A stretch of DNA of 64,000 bases from CAVUPF01 sp963777915 (GCA_963777915.1 CAVZSH010000008.1:37975-101974), one strand, 5' to 3'; shown: positions 24,272 through 33,793, counted from the stretch's first letter. Notes: a model not told the origin generated them from the letters alone. Translations and numbers: made by a program.

Positions 24272-24435
24272 CATGACTATCCGGTTCCGTCAGATGACGT
24301 GCCTGCAGTCGGCTTGTGGCCGGTCGGGCTTCCCGCGCAACATCGTGGACCACCGCGGCGTCTCGCCCGAGCACCTACCGGGAGATCGTCACTCACCAAG
24401 ACAAGGCAGCAGCCTGAGCGAACCGGATAGTCATG
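24272..24435. repeat. 16-base perfect inverted repeat enclosing 132 bases
   Basis: CATGACTATCCGGTTC at 24272-24287 has its exact reverse complement at 24420-24435. The inner flanks are partly complementary as well (CAG...TGCCT segments). The total of 164 bases is of MITE size, but no target duplication is seen. Confidence 0.6.
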
Positions 24436-24533
24436 AGGTCGCCAATTCTGGCTTGAGATCGGCTGCGCGGACGACAGATCGAACAGCCTCGGAGTTCGCC
24501 TGGCCCCACCTAACCTAAGCGGCCAACCCGCGG

Positions 24534-24539
24534 TAGGGT
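24534..24539 (+). promoter_or_regulatory. -10 box, leaderless promoter candidate
   Basis: TAGGGT is followed by seven bases and the GTG at 24547. This spacing supports the GTG over the ATG two codons further on. Confidence 0.4.
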
Positions 24540-24546
24540 CATAGCT

Positions 24547-25563
24547 GTGCCAATGAGGAACCGTCGATTCCTGCTGCACGCGCGCCCGACCGGGCGCATC
24601 GGATCAGACACCTTCGAACTCGACGAGCAGGAGCTTCCCGAGATCGGAGAAGGTCAGGCGCTCGTCCGGACACAATGGATCTCGCTTGACCCCACCAACC
24701 GTGCGTGGATCAACGACACGCCGACCTACCTGCCGCCGGTTGGCATTGGCGAGGTTATGCGCGGCCTTGGACTCGGCCGGGTGGTCGAGTCCAAGAGCCC
24801 CAGCTACGAGGTGGGACAGCTCGTACAGGGCCTCATCGGCTGGCAGGAGTGGATGATCGCCTCGGATGCCACGCCGCTGCAACCGGTCCCCGATATCCCG
24901 GGAGTCTCGCCGAGCGCGTTTCTCGGCGTGCTCGGGATGACCGGACTGACCGCCTGGGTCGGCATTAGGGATATTGGCCGCCCGCAACCCGGCGAGACCG
25001 TGGTCGTTTCCGCCGCTGCGGGCGCGGTCGGTTCCGTCGCCGGCCAGATCGCAAAGCTGGACGGAGCGCGTGTAGTTGGAATCGCGGGCGGGCCGGAGAA
25101 GTGCGCCATCCTCACCGAGCGGCTGGGGTTCGACGCCGCCGTCGACTACAAGGCCCCAGGATGGCGTGACCAGCTGATCGCCGCAACACCCGAGCGCATC
25201 GACGTCGACTTCGAGAGCGTCGGCGGCGAGATCATGGATGCAGTCTTCGCGCGATTGAATCTTCGTGCCCGAGTTGCACTCTGCGGACTGATCTCCGGCT
25301 ACAACGACAGCGAGCCTCCGCCGGGCCCACGCAGCTTCGGCAACCTGCTCGTCCAGCGCGCGCTGGTCCAAGGCTTCATCGTGCTCGACCATTTCGATCG
25401 CTTGGCAGAGACGGCCGCCGAGCTGTCAGGCTGGATCGCGGAGGGAAAGCTGGAGCCCCTCGAGACGGTCGTCGAGGGCTTTGAGCAGTTGCCGCAGGCG
25501 ATCAACATGCTCTTCGACGGTGCCAACACCGGCAAGCTCGTCGTCCATCTGAGCGACGCCTGA
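24547..25563 (+). CDS. NAD(P)-dependent MDR oxidoreductase (CurA / leukotriene-B4 dehydrogenase type)
   Basis: 338 aa. The zinc-free medium-chain reductase has an N-terminal substrate domain (TQWISLDPTNRAWINDTPTY) and a nucleotide-binding motif, SAAAGAVGSVAGQIAKL, near residue 155. A C-terminal segment, EGFEQLPQAINMLFDGANTG, matches the 2-alkenal/curcumin reductase branch. It probably reduces carbon-carbon double bonds of enones with NADPH. The GTG at 24547 or the ATG at 24553 could start it; there is no ribosome-binding site. It is a single gene. Confidence 0.9.
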   Translation: MPMRNRRFLLHARPTGRIGSDTFELDEQELPEIGEGQALVRTQWISLDPTNRAWINDTPTYLPPVGIGEVMRGLGLGRVVESKSPSYEVGQLVQGLIGWQEWMIASDATPLQPVPDIPGVSPSAFLGVLGMTGLTAWVGIRDIGRPQPGETVVVSAAAGAVGSVAGQIAKLDGARVVGIAGGPEKCAILTERLGFDAAVDYKAPGWRDQLIAATPERIDVDFESVGGEIMDAVFARLNLRARVALCGLISGYNDSEPPPGPRSFGNLLVQRALVQGFIVLDHFDRLAETAAELSGWIAEGKLEPLETVVEGFEQLPQAINMLFDGANTGKLVVHLSDA

Positions 25564-25708
25564 GTTGCGTCGGGTTCTGGATCGACATCCAGAACCTGCC
25601 CGCTCAAGCCTGGCTAGCGGCAGAGCTTGTCTGTTCATACAGCCTTGGGCGCGGCGGGATTCGTGTGCCTTCTTGGCTGGTGCGGCCTAGCGGTGACGCG
25701 GGAGCGGC

Positions 25709-26959
25709 TCAAAACAGGTGTAGTAGGCGCCATCCGAGCGACGGCCCCCCAACCGAGCCCATGGCCACTGCGGTGGTCCTGACGGCGCTCTCACCGCGAA
25801 TGGCGACTGTGGCCATCCGCTCGCCGGCTTGCAGCCCGGCCATCGCCGGGCGAGCGACCACTTCAACGGGAAGCGTGAGTCCGCCCCAACCGATCTCCCG
25901 CAGAGCTCCCACGGTCGCGGCCACCGTGTGCCGACCATCCGCGCTGCTCGCGCTCAGCACTCTCGTGCCGGCGGGCAGGACGGTCTTCACGCGCAGAGCC
26001 GCCGCAACCGAGTAGCCGAGCCGCTGAGCGCTCGCGAGGGCGGCTTCAACCAGCGCGCCTTTCCGCTGGCCGAGCACCACGCCAAGCACCTTCAACCACC
26101 GTCCGCCGACGGTGACCCGCCTTGCGAACACGAGGCAGCCGCCGGCCGCTCCGTCTGAACCTGTCTTCACTCCGACATACCCGTCAGCTCCTACCAAACC
26201 GTTGTAGTTGATCACCCGGCCCACAACCGGAAGCTTGGCCGAGGACTTGTCGACGATCGCGGCGAACGCCGGCTCGCGCATGGCCACCCGGGCGAGCTTC
26301 AACTGGTCGGCTGCGGTCGACATCGTCTTGGCGTTGAAGCCGCTCGGGTCGGTATAGGTGGTCGAGGCCATACCGAGCCTCCTCGCGGTGGAGTTCATAC
26401 GGGCCACGAACGCCCCGAGTCCGCCCGCGTCGTGAACGGCCAGCAGCGCGGCGATGTTGTTTGCCGAAGGCAGCAACAGCGCCTCGAGCGCCTGGCGCTC
26501 GCTGATCCGCTCGCCGGCCTTCACGCGCACCGTGGACTCGTCGAGGGCGACCCGCTGCTCCTCTTCCTCCACGTCTTTGCGCGTGATGTTCATCACGAAT
26601 CCCTCTTCGCCGGGTGCCAGTGGGTGCTCTTGCAAGGTGAGATAGGCCGTCATGACCTTGGCGACGCTCGCGATCGGCGCCGGGGAGTGGCTCCCGGAGG
26701 TTCCGAAGCTGCCGACTCCCTCGACTTCCACGGCCGCCTGACCTTCGCGCGGCCAGGCGAGCATCGGCGCGCTTCCAGGAAGACGGACGTCCGCAGCTAG
26801 CGTCCGGTGGACGATGAGCGGCGGCGTACCCTCGGTCGCAATCCTCCGCGCCGCCGCCGCCACCAGCACGACGAGTACGATCGCGCCGAGTACCCACCAT
26901 CGCAGGCGCCAACGGGATCGACGCCTGATCCCCGGCCGTAGGGAGCTCGCCACGGCCAC
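25709..26959 (-). CDS. D-alanyl-D-alanine carboxypeptidase (PBP5/6 family)
   Basis: About 416 aa. A basic N-terminus (RPGIRRRSRWRLRWW) precedes one transmembrane helix (residues 22-37). The serine peptidase domain follows with S98-x-x-K101 (ASVAK), S165-x-N167 (LPSANN) and a KTG motif in VGVKTGSDGAAGG. It trims the terminal D-Ala of peptidoglycan stem peptides outside the membrane. The C-terminal 100 residues may be a small beta domain. The start is GTG at 26959, or a second GTG two codons later. Confidence 0.9.
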   Translation of the reverse strand: MAVASSLRPGIRRRSRWRLRWWVLGAIVLVVLVAAAARRIATEGTPPLIVHRTLAADVRLPGSAPMLAWPREGQAAVEVEGVGSFGTSGSHSPAPIASVAKVMTAYLTLQEHPLAPGEEGFVMNITRKDVEEEEQRVALDESTVRVKAGERISERQALEALLLPSANNIAALLAVHDAGGLGAFVARMNSTARRLGMASTTYTDPSGFNAKTMSTAADQLKLARVAMREPAFAAIVDKSSAKLPVVGRVINYNGLVGADGYVGVKTGSDGAAGGCLVFARRVTVGGRWLKVLGVVLGQRKGALVEAALASAQRLGYSVAAALRVKTVLPAGTRVLSASSADGRHTVAATVGALREIGWGGLTLPVEVVARPAMAGLQAGERMATVAIRGESAVRTTAVAMGSVGGPSLGWRLLHLF

Positions 26960-27054
26960 AGGACGCTAGCGCAAAGGGAGGAGGTCAGCGGCCAATGGTC
27001 CGAGCGAAAGCCACCTCCGCCCGAGCCATGGCGCAGCCGCACCGCCGGTGGCGA

Positions 27055-27954
27055 TTACGAGGGGGGATCGAGGGTTGAGATCCAGCGATCCACCCATGGC
27101 GAGATCAGATCGGCGCGGGTGAAGACGCCTGGACGCCTGGTTGAGCATCTGCCGAACACGGCTTGGGTGATACCGATCTCGATCAGCCCTTGACCATGTG
27201 ATGCGGATGTAAGGAGCGGGCCGCCGCTGTCTCCGTGGCAGACGCCAGATTTGAACTTCGGGAAGTCTATTGCGCATATCCGTCCCCGAAGTCCTTCGCA
27301 CCGGTTGCCCTCGACAACGGTCCTCGCCCACATCAGCCATTCGGTCAATTCCGCCTGGCCGTAGTAGGTCTCACCCCAGCCGGCGATCAAGGCGTGCGTG
27401 CCCATATGCACCCGCTTGGCCTCTGCAGAAGTCGCAAGGTGAATTGCCGGCGCCGTCGTGGGCGTGGAGAGCACGAGAAGCGCGGCGTCGCCATAGCCGC
27501 TCGAGTTCCGGCCGACCTTGAAACGAGGGTAGACGAGCACTTGGGAGACGCTCGATACCTGGCGTTCGGAGGAGGCCGCCCAATCCACGCTGCCCGTCAC
27601 CACGCGGTATCCAGCGGCTTCATTTATCACGCCCGTTTCTAGATTCACGGCGCAGTGGGCTGCGGTGAGGACAAGGTTCGGGGCAACGACCGTTCCGCTG
27701 CAAGCAATCGCTTCTTCCCCTTTGGCATCGAATACGAACGCCATCCAGGGGAAGGCGCCAGGTTCGGCGATTTCCCCACCTACGACAGAGATATGAGCGG
27801 CGGGCACTTTGCGATTGGCTGTACGGGCAGATGCTGCGCTGACGCCGAGCGCGCCCGCCGCAACAGCCACCGTCGCGGAAAGCGCCAAACACAGGGCCGC
27901 AACCGTCACAGGCACCACAAACGCGTTCCGCACTATGTACTTGGCTCGAACCAC
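27055..27954 (-). CDS. Secreted trypsin-like serine protease (S1 family)
   Basis: 299 aa. A signal peptide (residues about 8-33, FVVPVTVAALCLALSATVAV) leads to the catalytic domain beginning SVVGGEIAEPGAFPWMA. The triad is His in LTAAHCAV, Asp in GYGDAALLVL and Ser in HGDSGGPLL. Cys pairs around the His and Ser match the S1A pattern. The VVGG-like start of the domain implies activation by cleavage of a short propeptide. It acts outside the cell; the target is unknown. The start is GTG. Confidence 0.9.
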   Translation of the reverse strand: MVRAKYIVRNAFVVPVTVAALCLALSATVAVAAGALGVSAASARTANRKVPAAHISVVGGEIAEPGAFPWMAFVFDAKGEEAIACSGTVVAPNLVLTAAHCAVNLETGVINEAAGYRVVTGSVDWAASSERQVSSVSQVLVYPRFKVGRNSSGYGDAALLVLSTPTTAPAIHLATSAEAKRVHMGTHALIAGWGETYYGQAELTEWLMWARTVVEGNRCEGLRGRICAIDFPKFKSGVCHGDSGGPLLTSASHGQGLIEIGITQAVFGRCSTRRPGVFTRADLISPWVDRWISTLDPPS

Positions 27955-28130
27955 ATCCGCCCTAGCGATTGTCCGTGGCCGGGCTCACGCTCATGGTCGA
28001 AGTTATCGGCGGGTGCCCTCTCGGGGTTGAATCTCCAACTCATACTCGCATTGCCGGACCGTCGACCGATCGCGTCCAACAATTCCCGACCGATCGGCCA
28101 AGCTGAGACAGCGTCGCATGCAGCTCGCTT

Positions 28131-28559
28131 CTAGCCGAGCCGCGCGGTCAGGTTGATCTCCGGGACACCGGCAAGCGCTCGCGAGACCGGGCAGTCGCGC
28201 TTGGCCTGCTCCGCGTAGGAGCGAAACTGGTCTTCGTCGATCCCGGGGACGTCGCCGTCGACCTCGAGGTCGACCTGGGCGATGGTCGGCACCCCGTCGA
28301 GATTGCGAAGGTGCACGCGGGCCTGTGTCCGCACCGATTCCGGCGCATGCCCCTCGGCGGCGAGTGTGTTGCTGAGTGCCATCGCGAAGCAGGACGCATG
28401 GGCGGCGGCGATCAGCTCCTCGGGGTTGGTGCCTTCCCCCTCCTCAAAGCGCGAGGCAAACGAGTAGCTGCCCGAGAAGACCCCGTCGCCGACTCTCAGG
28501 GTGCCGGAGCCGTCTTTGAGGTCGCCCCTCCATTCAGCACTTCCGTTACGAGTTGCCAT
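28131..28559 (-). CDS. osmC: OsmC-family peroxiredoxin (organic hydroperoxide reductase)
   Basis: 142 aa. It starts MATRNGSAEWRGDLKDG. The two catalytic cysteines are in AAAHASCFAMALS and KRDCPVSRAL. The substrate-pocket Arg/Glu elements (SYSFASRFEEGEGTNPEELI) match OsmC rather than Ohr. It reduces organic peroxides with a dithiol donor. Of two adjacent ATG codons, 28559 has the better spacing (five bases) from GGGAG. Confidence 0.9.
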   Translation of the reverse strand: MATRNGSAEWRGDLKDGSGTLRVGDGVFSGSYSFASRFEEGEGTNPEELIAAAHASCFAMALSNTLAAEGHAPESVRTQARVHLRNLDGVPTIAQVDLEVDGDVPGIDEDQFRSYAEQAKRDCPVSRALAGVPEINLTARLG

Positions 28560-28788
28560 CATCGCTCCCTTCAACCACGCTATGAGATCGGATCGGGCCA
28601 TCTTAAGTTGGCGCGCTCCTCGCCGGCCCGTCTCCTCCACGCCACGGTAGCGCTCGCAGACGAAGCTCCGGGTGGAGAAGCGCTGGCCGGGCTACCGGGC
28701 GAGGAGCACCTGGCTCGGCGGATGAGCGGTCGACCGGTGCCCATCCACGAGTAGCGCGCGGGCGCAGATCTGAGACGATCCGCTCCCA

Positions 28789-30060
28789 GTGGAACCCGGG
28801 CCCACCGACGCCTCTCGGCTCGATATCTCCCGCCCGGAGGCGTTGCGCAACTCATTCTGGGCTTTCGCCTCCTCGCGCCTGCTGGTCTGGACGGCGGGGA
28901 TACTGACCGCGGCGATCGTCGGCCTGCACCCGAGCGGGGCGCGGATCTTCGACCCTGGCGATCTGGCGACCCCCTTTCACGGCACGCTCGCCAATCTCCT
29001 CATCGCTCCGGCAACACGCTGGGATTCGACCTGGTACCTGGGGATCGCCCACGTCGGTTACCAGCACCTCGAACAGACTGCGTTCTTCCCCCTCTATCCG
29101 GGGCTTATCGGGCTGGCAAGCGCACCCTTGGCCAACGCCTGGGCGGTGCTGATCGGAATCCTCATCTCGATGACCTGCGCGTTGGGGGCGCTCTTCCTGC
29201 TGCACAGGTTGGTCGAGCTCGAATTCGGCGCGGAGGTTGCCCGGAACACGGTCTGGATCGTCGCCTGGCTGCCGGTGGCGTTCTTCCTCTCGGCGGTCTA
29301 CTCGGAGTCGCTCTTCCTGCTGCTGACGATCGGGTCGTTTTACGCCGGGAGGCTGGGGCGCTGGTGGGTGGCGGGGCTAATCGGCGCCCTTGCAGCCGCG
29401 ACCCGCAACACCGGCATACTGCTGGTTGTCCCCTTGGTCCTTCTCTACCTGTATGGGCCGCGCGAGGACCGCAAGCCCGATCGACCTGCCGGGGGATGGC
29501 GACCCCGATATGCGCTGGGGCCCGACCTGCTCTGGGTGGCGACGGTGCCACTCGGGCTGCTGGTCTATCTCGCCTACCTGAAGCTGCACCTCGGCCACCC
29601 GCTCGCACCGTTTAACCAACAGCGCCACTGGCGTCGCACCTTCATCCCACTGGGCGGCGTTCCGGCGGGGATCTGGGACGGGCTTAAGGCCCTCGTGGCC
29701 GCGGTGCCCGGCGGCGCTTCTGCGATCGGTGCCCATATGAGTGCCCGCTTGATCACTAAGCGCACCGTCGAGCTCGCCTTCCTGGTCCTCGGCGCCGTGC
29801 TGTTGCGGATGTCGTGGAGGCGACTGCCCTTTGCCTACACGGCGCTCGCCGGGCTCAGCCTCGTGCTCGCGGTCTCGGCGCCAACGCCAGGCGAGCCGCT
29901 GCGCTCGCTTCCGCGCTTCACGCTGGTGCTGTTCCCGCTCTGGATCGCCCTGGCGCTCTGGGCGACCGAACACCGGCGAGTCCGGGCGGTGATCCTTATC
30001 TGCGCGCCCCTGCTCGTCCTCTGGACCTACCTGTTCGTGTCCTGGACCTGGGCAGCGTAA
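28789..30060 (+). CDS. PIG-V-like polyprenol-dependent mannosyltransferase
   Basis: 423 aa with about ten transmembrane segments. The first luminal loop holds ATRWDSTWYLGIAHVGY, where Asp-Ser/Trp is the GT-C catalytic loop, and FFPLYPGLIGL follows. Both are typical of the GPI mannosyltransferase 2 (PIG-V) family found in actinobacteria. It should transfer a mannose from a lipid-linked donor on the outer side of the membrane. The start is GTG. The gene is isolated; its acceptor is unknown. Confidence 0.85.
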   Translation: MEPGPTDASRLDISRPEALRNSFWAFASSRLLVWTAGILTAAIVGLHPSGARIFDPGDLATPFHGTLANLLIAPATRWDSTWYLGIAHVGYQHLEQTAFFPLYPGLIGLASAPLANAWAVLIGILISMTCALGALFLLHRLVELEFGAEVARNTVWIVAWLPVAFFLSAVYSESLFLLLTIGSFYAGRLGRWWVAGLIGALAAATRNTGILLVVPLVLLYLYGPREDRKPDRPAGGWRPRYALGPDLLWVATVPLGLLVYLAYLKLHLGHPLAPFNQQRHWRRTFIPLGGVPAGIWDGLKALVAAVPGGASAIGAHMSARLITKRTVELAFLVLGAVLLRMSWRRLPFAYTALAGLSLVLAVSAPTPGEPLRSLPRFTLVLFPLWIALALWATEHRRVRAVILICAPLLVLWTYLFVSWTWAA

Positions 30061-30252
30061 GGTACGGACGGCGCTCAGCCCATCGGCAGAGCGATGCTCT
30101 TGCCGCGGCGCAGCGGGGCTGCGCCAGCCACCCCAAATCCCGCCCGTTAGGGCGGCGAGCGTGAGGAAGCTCTCACCGTCGCGCCGAGCGGCTCAGAGTA
30201 TCTTCAGAGAGGCGGTCCATCCTCGATCTACCGACCGCCTCCCGGAGGTGTA

Positions 30253-31455
30253 ATGAGATTCCTTCGCCGCATTTCCACCCGCAGGCTCCTGACCCTGTGC
30301 GCCGCCGTTCTCGCGGTCGCGGTCGGCAGCACCGCCGTCGCGATGGCGATGGCTGGAGAGGGACCGAAGCCGGCCCCCGAGTCGCTGCCCGTGGCCGTTC
30401 GCGACGCGCTGAGCGCTCCGCGCGTCCCCGGTATCAGCGCCCGCGTCCAGTTCACCAACCGTCTCCTCGGTGCCTCCAACATCGAAGGCCAGGGCTCCGA
30501 CCCGTTTCTAAGCGGGGCATCGGGGCGCCTGTGGGCCTCGCCGGACGGCAGACTACGGCTCGAGCTCCAGTCCGAAGGTGGCGGCGGCGACAGCCAGGTC
30601 CTGATCGACGAAGGTCGCTTCGAAATCTATGACGGCAGCTCCGGCACGGTCTACCGGGGGGCTCTCCCCGGGCGGAGCGGGAGTGACGGGTGGTCGGGCT
30701 CCAGCCATCAGCCCCCCTCCCTGGAGCAGGTCGAACAGGCGATCTCGCGCCTCGGCGCGCACTCCACACTGAGTGGAGCGACTCCCTCTGACGTCGCCGG
30801 GCAGCCGACCTACACGGTGCAGATCGAACCGAAGAGCAATGGCGGCCTGCTGGGAGGGGCCGCGGTCGCCTGGGACGCGGTCCACGGCACGCCGCTGCGC
30901 GCGGCGCTCTACGCCAAAGGGGACAGCTCGCCGGTGATCCAGCTCGAAGCAACCGAAGTCTCCTTCGAAGAAGTGCCCACCTCGGTCTTCGAAATCACGC
31001 CGCCGCCCGGGACGAAAGTCATCGACCTCTCGCCGTCGAGCGGCGGCTCCGGCGAAGGGAGCGGAGCAAGGCCGAGCCCGCTGACCGGGGCCGCGGCGGT
31101 TCAGAAGCAGCTCAGCTTCAACCTCTCCGCCCCCGCGTTCGTGGCCGGCATGGCGCAGGGTGAGGTTCGTGCGATCCGGGTCGGCGAGAAGACCGGGGCG
31201 CTCCTCACCTACGGGAAGGGCCTGGGCGGCATCGCGGTGCTGGAGTCCCCCTCGGCTCCCGGCGGCAGACAGGGAGCCTCCGAAACGGAAACGGGCGGCC
31301 TCAGCTTGCCGACGGTATCGATCGACGGGACCAAGGCCGCGGAGCTCGAAACCCCTTTGGGAACGGTGCTCCGCTTCAGCCGGGGTGGCGTCGACTACGT
31401 CGTGGCCGGCTCGGTTTCGCCGACGACGGCGGAGGCGGCTGCGCGAGGCCTCTGA
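30253..31455 (+). CDS. LolA/RseB-like secreted protein
   Basis: 400 aa. The N-terminal signal or anchor is residues 10-33 (RRLLTLCAAVLAVAVGSTAV). A large extracytoplasmic beta-rich domain follows, with GRLWASPDGRLRLELQSEGG and VLIDEGRFEIYDGSSGTVYRG motifs resembling the LolA/RseB half-barrel that binds lipids. GGAGGTG six bases before the ATG is a strong ribosome-binding site. The ABC ATPase gene begins three bases after the stop, so the three genes 30253-33233 form an operon. A role in passing a lipid or sensing envelope stress for the ABC exporter is inference. Confidence 0.8.
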   Translation: MRFLRRISTRRLLTLCAAVLAVAVGSTAVAMAMAGEGPKPAPESLPVAVRDALSAPRVPGISARVQFTNRLLGASNIEGQGSDPFLSGASGRLWASPDGRLRLELQSEGGGGDSQVLIDEGRFEIYDGSSGTVYRGALPGRSGSDGWSGSSHQPPSLEQVEQAISRLGAHSTLSGATPSDVAGQPTYTVQIEPKSNGGLLGGAAVAWDAVHGTPLRAALYAKGDSSPVIQLEATEVSFEEVPTSVFEITPPPGTKVIDLSPSSGGSGEGSGARPSPLTGAAAVQKQLSFNLSAPAFVAGMAQGEVRAIRVGEKTGALLTYGKGLGGIAVLESPSAPGGRQGASETETGGLSLPTVSIDGTKAAELETPLGTVLRFSRGGVDYVVAGSVSPTTAEAAARGL

Positions 31456-31458
31456 GAC

Positions 31459-32418
31459 GTGCCGGATGCGCCTCCGATCGAGGTTCGGGGCCTGGTCAAG
31501 AGCTACGGCGATCTGGTCGCGGTCGACGAAGTCGACCTGAGGGTCGAGCCCGGGGACGTCTTTGGCTACCTCGGCCCAAACGGCGCCGGCAAGACCACCT
31601 CGTTGCGGATGATGCTGGGGCTGATCCGGCCGAGCGCGGGCACGGTGAGGCTGTTCGGGCGCGATCCGCAGGAGAGCGTCACCGCCCTGGAGGGCGTCGC
31701 CGGGTTCGTCGAAGCCCCTTCTTTCTACCCATACCTGAACGGCCGTATCAACCTCGAGCTGCTCGCCGCCCTGGACGGCTACGGAGCGCGGCCGCGGATC
31801 GAGGAGGCGCTGGAGATCGTCGGGCTAAGTGACCGCGCCAAGGACAAGGTCGGCGGCTACTCGCACGGGATGCGCCAGCGGCTAGGCCTTGCCGCGGCCC
31901 TGCTGCGCCGGCCGAAGCTGCTCCTGCTCGATGAGCCGGCGACCGGCCTGGACCCCGGCGGCATGCGCGACATGCGAAACCTGATCCGCGATCTCTCCGG
32001 CCAGGGGATCACCGTCCTGCTCTCCAGTCACCTGCTCGCGGAGGTCGAAGAACTTTGCAACCGCGTGGCAATCGTCCAGCGCGGAGCTGTCGCCTACCAG
32101 GGATCGCTGGCGGAGCTACGGCGCCAGGCCGGTGGCAGCTACCGGCTGCGGACGATCGACGACGGCAGGGCGCGCCAGGTGGCCGCCGCCCAAACCGGGA
32201 TCGAGGTCGACGAGGCGGAGGGCGCGGAGCTGACCTTTAGGGCGCAGAGCGAGGCAGCCGTCGCCGGCCTCTCGCTGGCCCTGGCGGAGTCGGGGGCGCC
32301 CGCGGTGGAGCTGACTCCCCGCCACGCGACGCTCGAGGACCTCTTCTTCCGGCTGACCGAGGGCCAGGATGGTGCCGAGGCAAAGGCGACGCCGGCTGCA
32401 ATCGAGGGGGCGACGTGA
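31459..32418 (+). CDS. ABC transporter ATP-binding protein (CcmA/BcrA type)
   Basis: 319 aa starting at GTG. Walker A is GYLGPNGAGKTT, the signature YSHGMRQRLGLA has Ser-His in place of Ser-Gly, Walker B is LLLLDEPATGLDP, and the switch His is in LLSSHLLAEVE. A C-terminal domain of about 100 residues regulates or pairs with the permease. It overlaps the permease gene start as GTGA, and lies three bases after the LolA-like gene. Confidence 0.93.
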   Translation: MPDAPPIEVRGLVKSYGDLVAVDEVDLRVEPGDVFGYLGPNGAGKTTSLRMMLGLIRPSAGTVRLFGRDPQESVTALEGVAGFVEAPSFYPYLNGRINLELLAALDGYGARPRIEEALEIVGLSDRAKDKVGGYSHGMRQRLGLAAALLRRPKLLLLDEPATGLDPGGMRDMRNLIRDLSGQGITVLLSSHLLAEVEELCNRVAIVQRGAVAYQGSLAELRRQAGGSYRLRTIDDGRARQVAAAQTGIEVDEAEGAELTFRAQSEAAVAGLSLALAESGAPAVELTPRHATLEDLFFRLTEGQDGAEAKATPAAIEGAT

Positions 32419-33233
32419 GACCCGGCGTGCTCACCGTCTATCGCTGGGAGCTGCGCAAGCTGCGCTCCCAGAAGCGCACCTACCTCGGCCTGGGCGCCGC
32501 GGCGCTGGTGCCGATTATCTTCGTCGTCGCCCTCGTCACCCGGGGCGGGGGGCCGAACGACGTTGCATTCGGCCGCTACGTCCACGACACCGGGCTGGCG
32601 ATCCCGCTGGTCCTGCTGCTGTTCGGCTCTGTCTGGATGTTCCCGCTGATCACGGCCCTGGTCGCTGGCGACATCGTCGCCGCCGAGGACCGTCACGACA
32701 CCCTGAAGGCGATCCTCACCCGCTCGGTCGAGCGCCAACAGGTCTTCGCCGGCAAGGCCCTGGCGACGCTCAGCTACGCGACCCTGGCGATCGCCGTGAC
32801 CGGCGCCGTCGCCCTGCTCGCCGGGATCCTGGCCTCGGGCTTTAACCCGCTGGTAAGCCTCTCCGGGACACGGGTCTCGGCGATGAGGGGACTGGGGCTC
32901 GTCGGGGCAAGCCTGCTCGTCTACCTGATCCCGATCTTCGCGATCGCCTGCATCGGACTATTTTTGTCCACCGTCTTTCGCAACAGCGGCGCGGCGATCG
33001 TCGGAACGCTGATGTTCTCGCTGCTCGTGCAGCTGGTCGGCATCTTGCCCGGCCTAGAAGGACTGCATCCCTACCTGCTGAGCACCCAGTACAACGCCTG
33101 GCAGGGGCTGCTGCGCACCCCGGTCGATTGGGCGCCGATCCTACGCGCGATCTGGGTCTGCGCCCTCTACGCGCTACCCGCCCTGGCGGCTGGCGGCCTC
33201 GTCTTCCTGCGGCGAGATGTCGCCGGGGACTGA
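32415..33233 (+). CDS. ABC-2 type transporter permease
   Basis: 272 aa starting at GTG overlapping the ATPase stop. Six hydrophobic segments are seen (from about 20, 55, 105, 150, 185 and 240), with the ABC-2 helix pattern and a VYRWELRKLRSQKRTYLGLG entry helix. With the upstream ATPase it makes an exporter of bacitracin/Nat-like type. Substrate unknown. Confidence 0.9.
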   Translation: MRPGVLTVYRWELRKLRSQKRTYLGLGAAALVPIIFVVALVTRGGGPNDVAFGRYVHDTGLAIPLVLLLFGSVWMFPLITALVAGDIVAAEDRHDTLKAILTRSVERQQVFAGKALATLSYATLAIAVTGAVALLAGILASGFNPLVSLSGTRVSAMRGLGLVGASLLVYLIPIFAIACIGLFLSTVFRNSGAAIVGTLMFSLLVQLVGILPGLEGLHPYLLSTQYNAWQGLLRTPVDWAPILRAIWVCALYALPALAAGGLVFLRRDVAGD

Positions 33234-33283
33234 CTCTTTGAGCCAACAGACTCCGCCGGGGCTCAAAGTCACCCGGCGCGGGC

Positions 33284-33781
33284 TCAACCGAGCAAGCGAT
33301 CGACCGCGGCGCGCAGGCTCGCCACGGTCTGCGGACCGCTCAACCTCTCCACGATCCGACCGTGAGGATCGAGCACCAACGTGGTCGGGAGGCCGCTGAT
33401 CTGGTAGCGAGAGCCGTAGATGCCGTCGGGGTCGCTGAGGACCCCGAAGGTCCAGCCGTAACGGCGCAGGTAGGAGCGGGCGGCGCTTTCTCCGTCGGTG
33501 TAGTCGACTCCGACCAGGCGCGCGGCGCCGTGCAGGGAGCGGTCGAAGCGCTCGAGTTCCGGCGCCTCCTTGCGGCAAGGTCCACACCAGCTCGCCCAGA
33601 AGTTGACCAGCGCCGGCTTGCCGCGCAGCGTCGCGAGGGTCGCCTTCGGCGGTTGAAGGACGGCGGCCGGAAGCGGCGGGGCCGGCTTCGCCGCATTGCG
33701 GGAGCCGGTGCCGAGCACCTCGAATACGATCAGGCCGAGCACGGCGAAGACGGCCAAGGCGGGAACGGTGGCACGCCGCAC
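33284..33781 (-). CDS. TlpA/ResA-like membrane-anchored thioredoxin
   Basis: 165 aa. One N-terminal anchor (residues 5-23) is followed by a thioredoxin fold with active site WASWCGPCRKE and cis-Pro segment SGLPTTLVLDPHGRI. It should reduce disulfides outside the membrane, for example in cytochrome c maturation, although no ccm genes are in the window. The start is GTG with no ribosome-binding site, but TATCCT lies six bases upstream. Confidence 0.9.
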   Translation of the reverse strand: MRRATVPALAVFAVLGLIVFEVLGTGSRNAAKPAPPLPAAVLQPPKATLATLRGKPALVNFWASWCGPCRKEAPELERFDRSLHGAARLVGVDYTDGESAARSYLRRYGWTFGVLSDPDGIYGSRYQISGLPTTLVLDPHGRIVERLSGPQTVASLRAAVDRLLG

Positions 33782-33787
33782 AGGGCC

Positions 33788-33793
33788 AGGATA
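33788..33793 (-). promoter_or_regulatory. -10 box of the TlpA-like gene, leaderless candidate
   Basis: The reverse strand has TATCCT, six bases, then the GTG at 33781. Confidence 0.4.

Larger units (their letters stand above)
24023..24546 (+). other. Long intergenic region without a supported gene
   Basis: About 520 bases between the carbonic anhydrase and an oxidoreductase. Short open frames exist on both strands but none has a ribosome-binding site or family resemblance. The region contains the probable promoter of the carbonic anhydrase (24066-24093), a 16-base inverted repeat (24272-24435) and the -10 box at 24534. Confidence 0.6.

Noticed and set aside
30141..30154. Hairpin CGCCC-GTTA-GGGCG after the mannosyltransferase as terminator
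   Set aside because: A five-pair stem without a following T-run is common by chance at this GC content.
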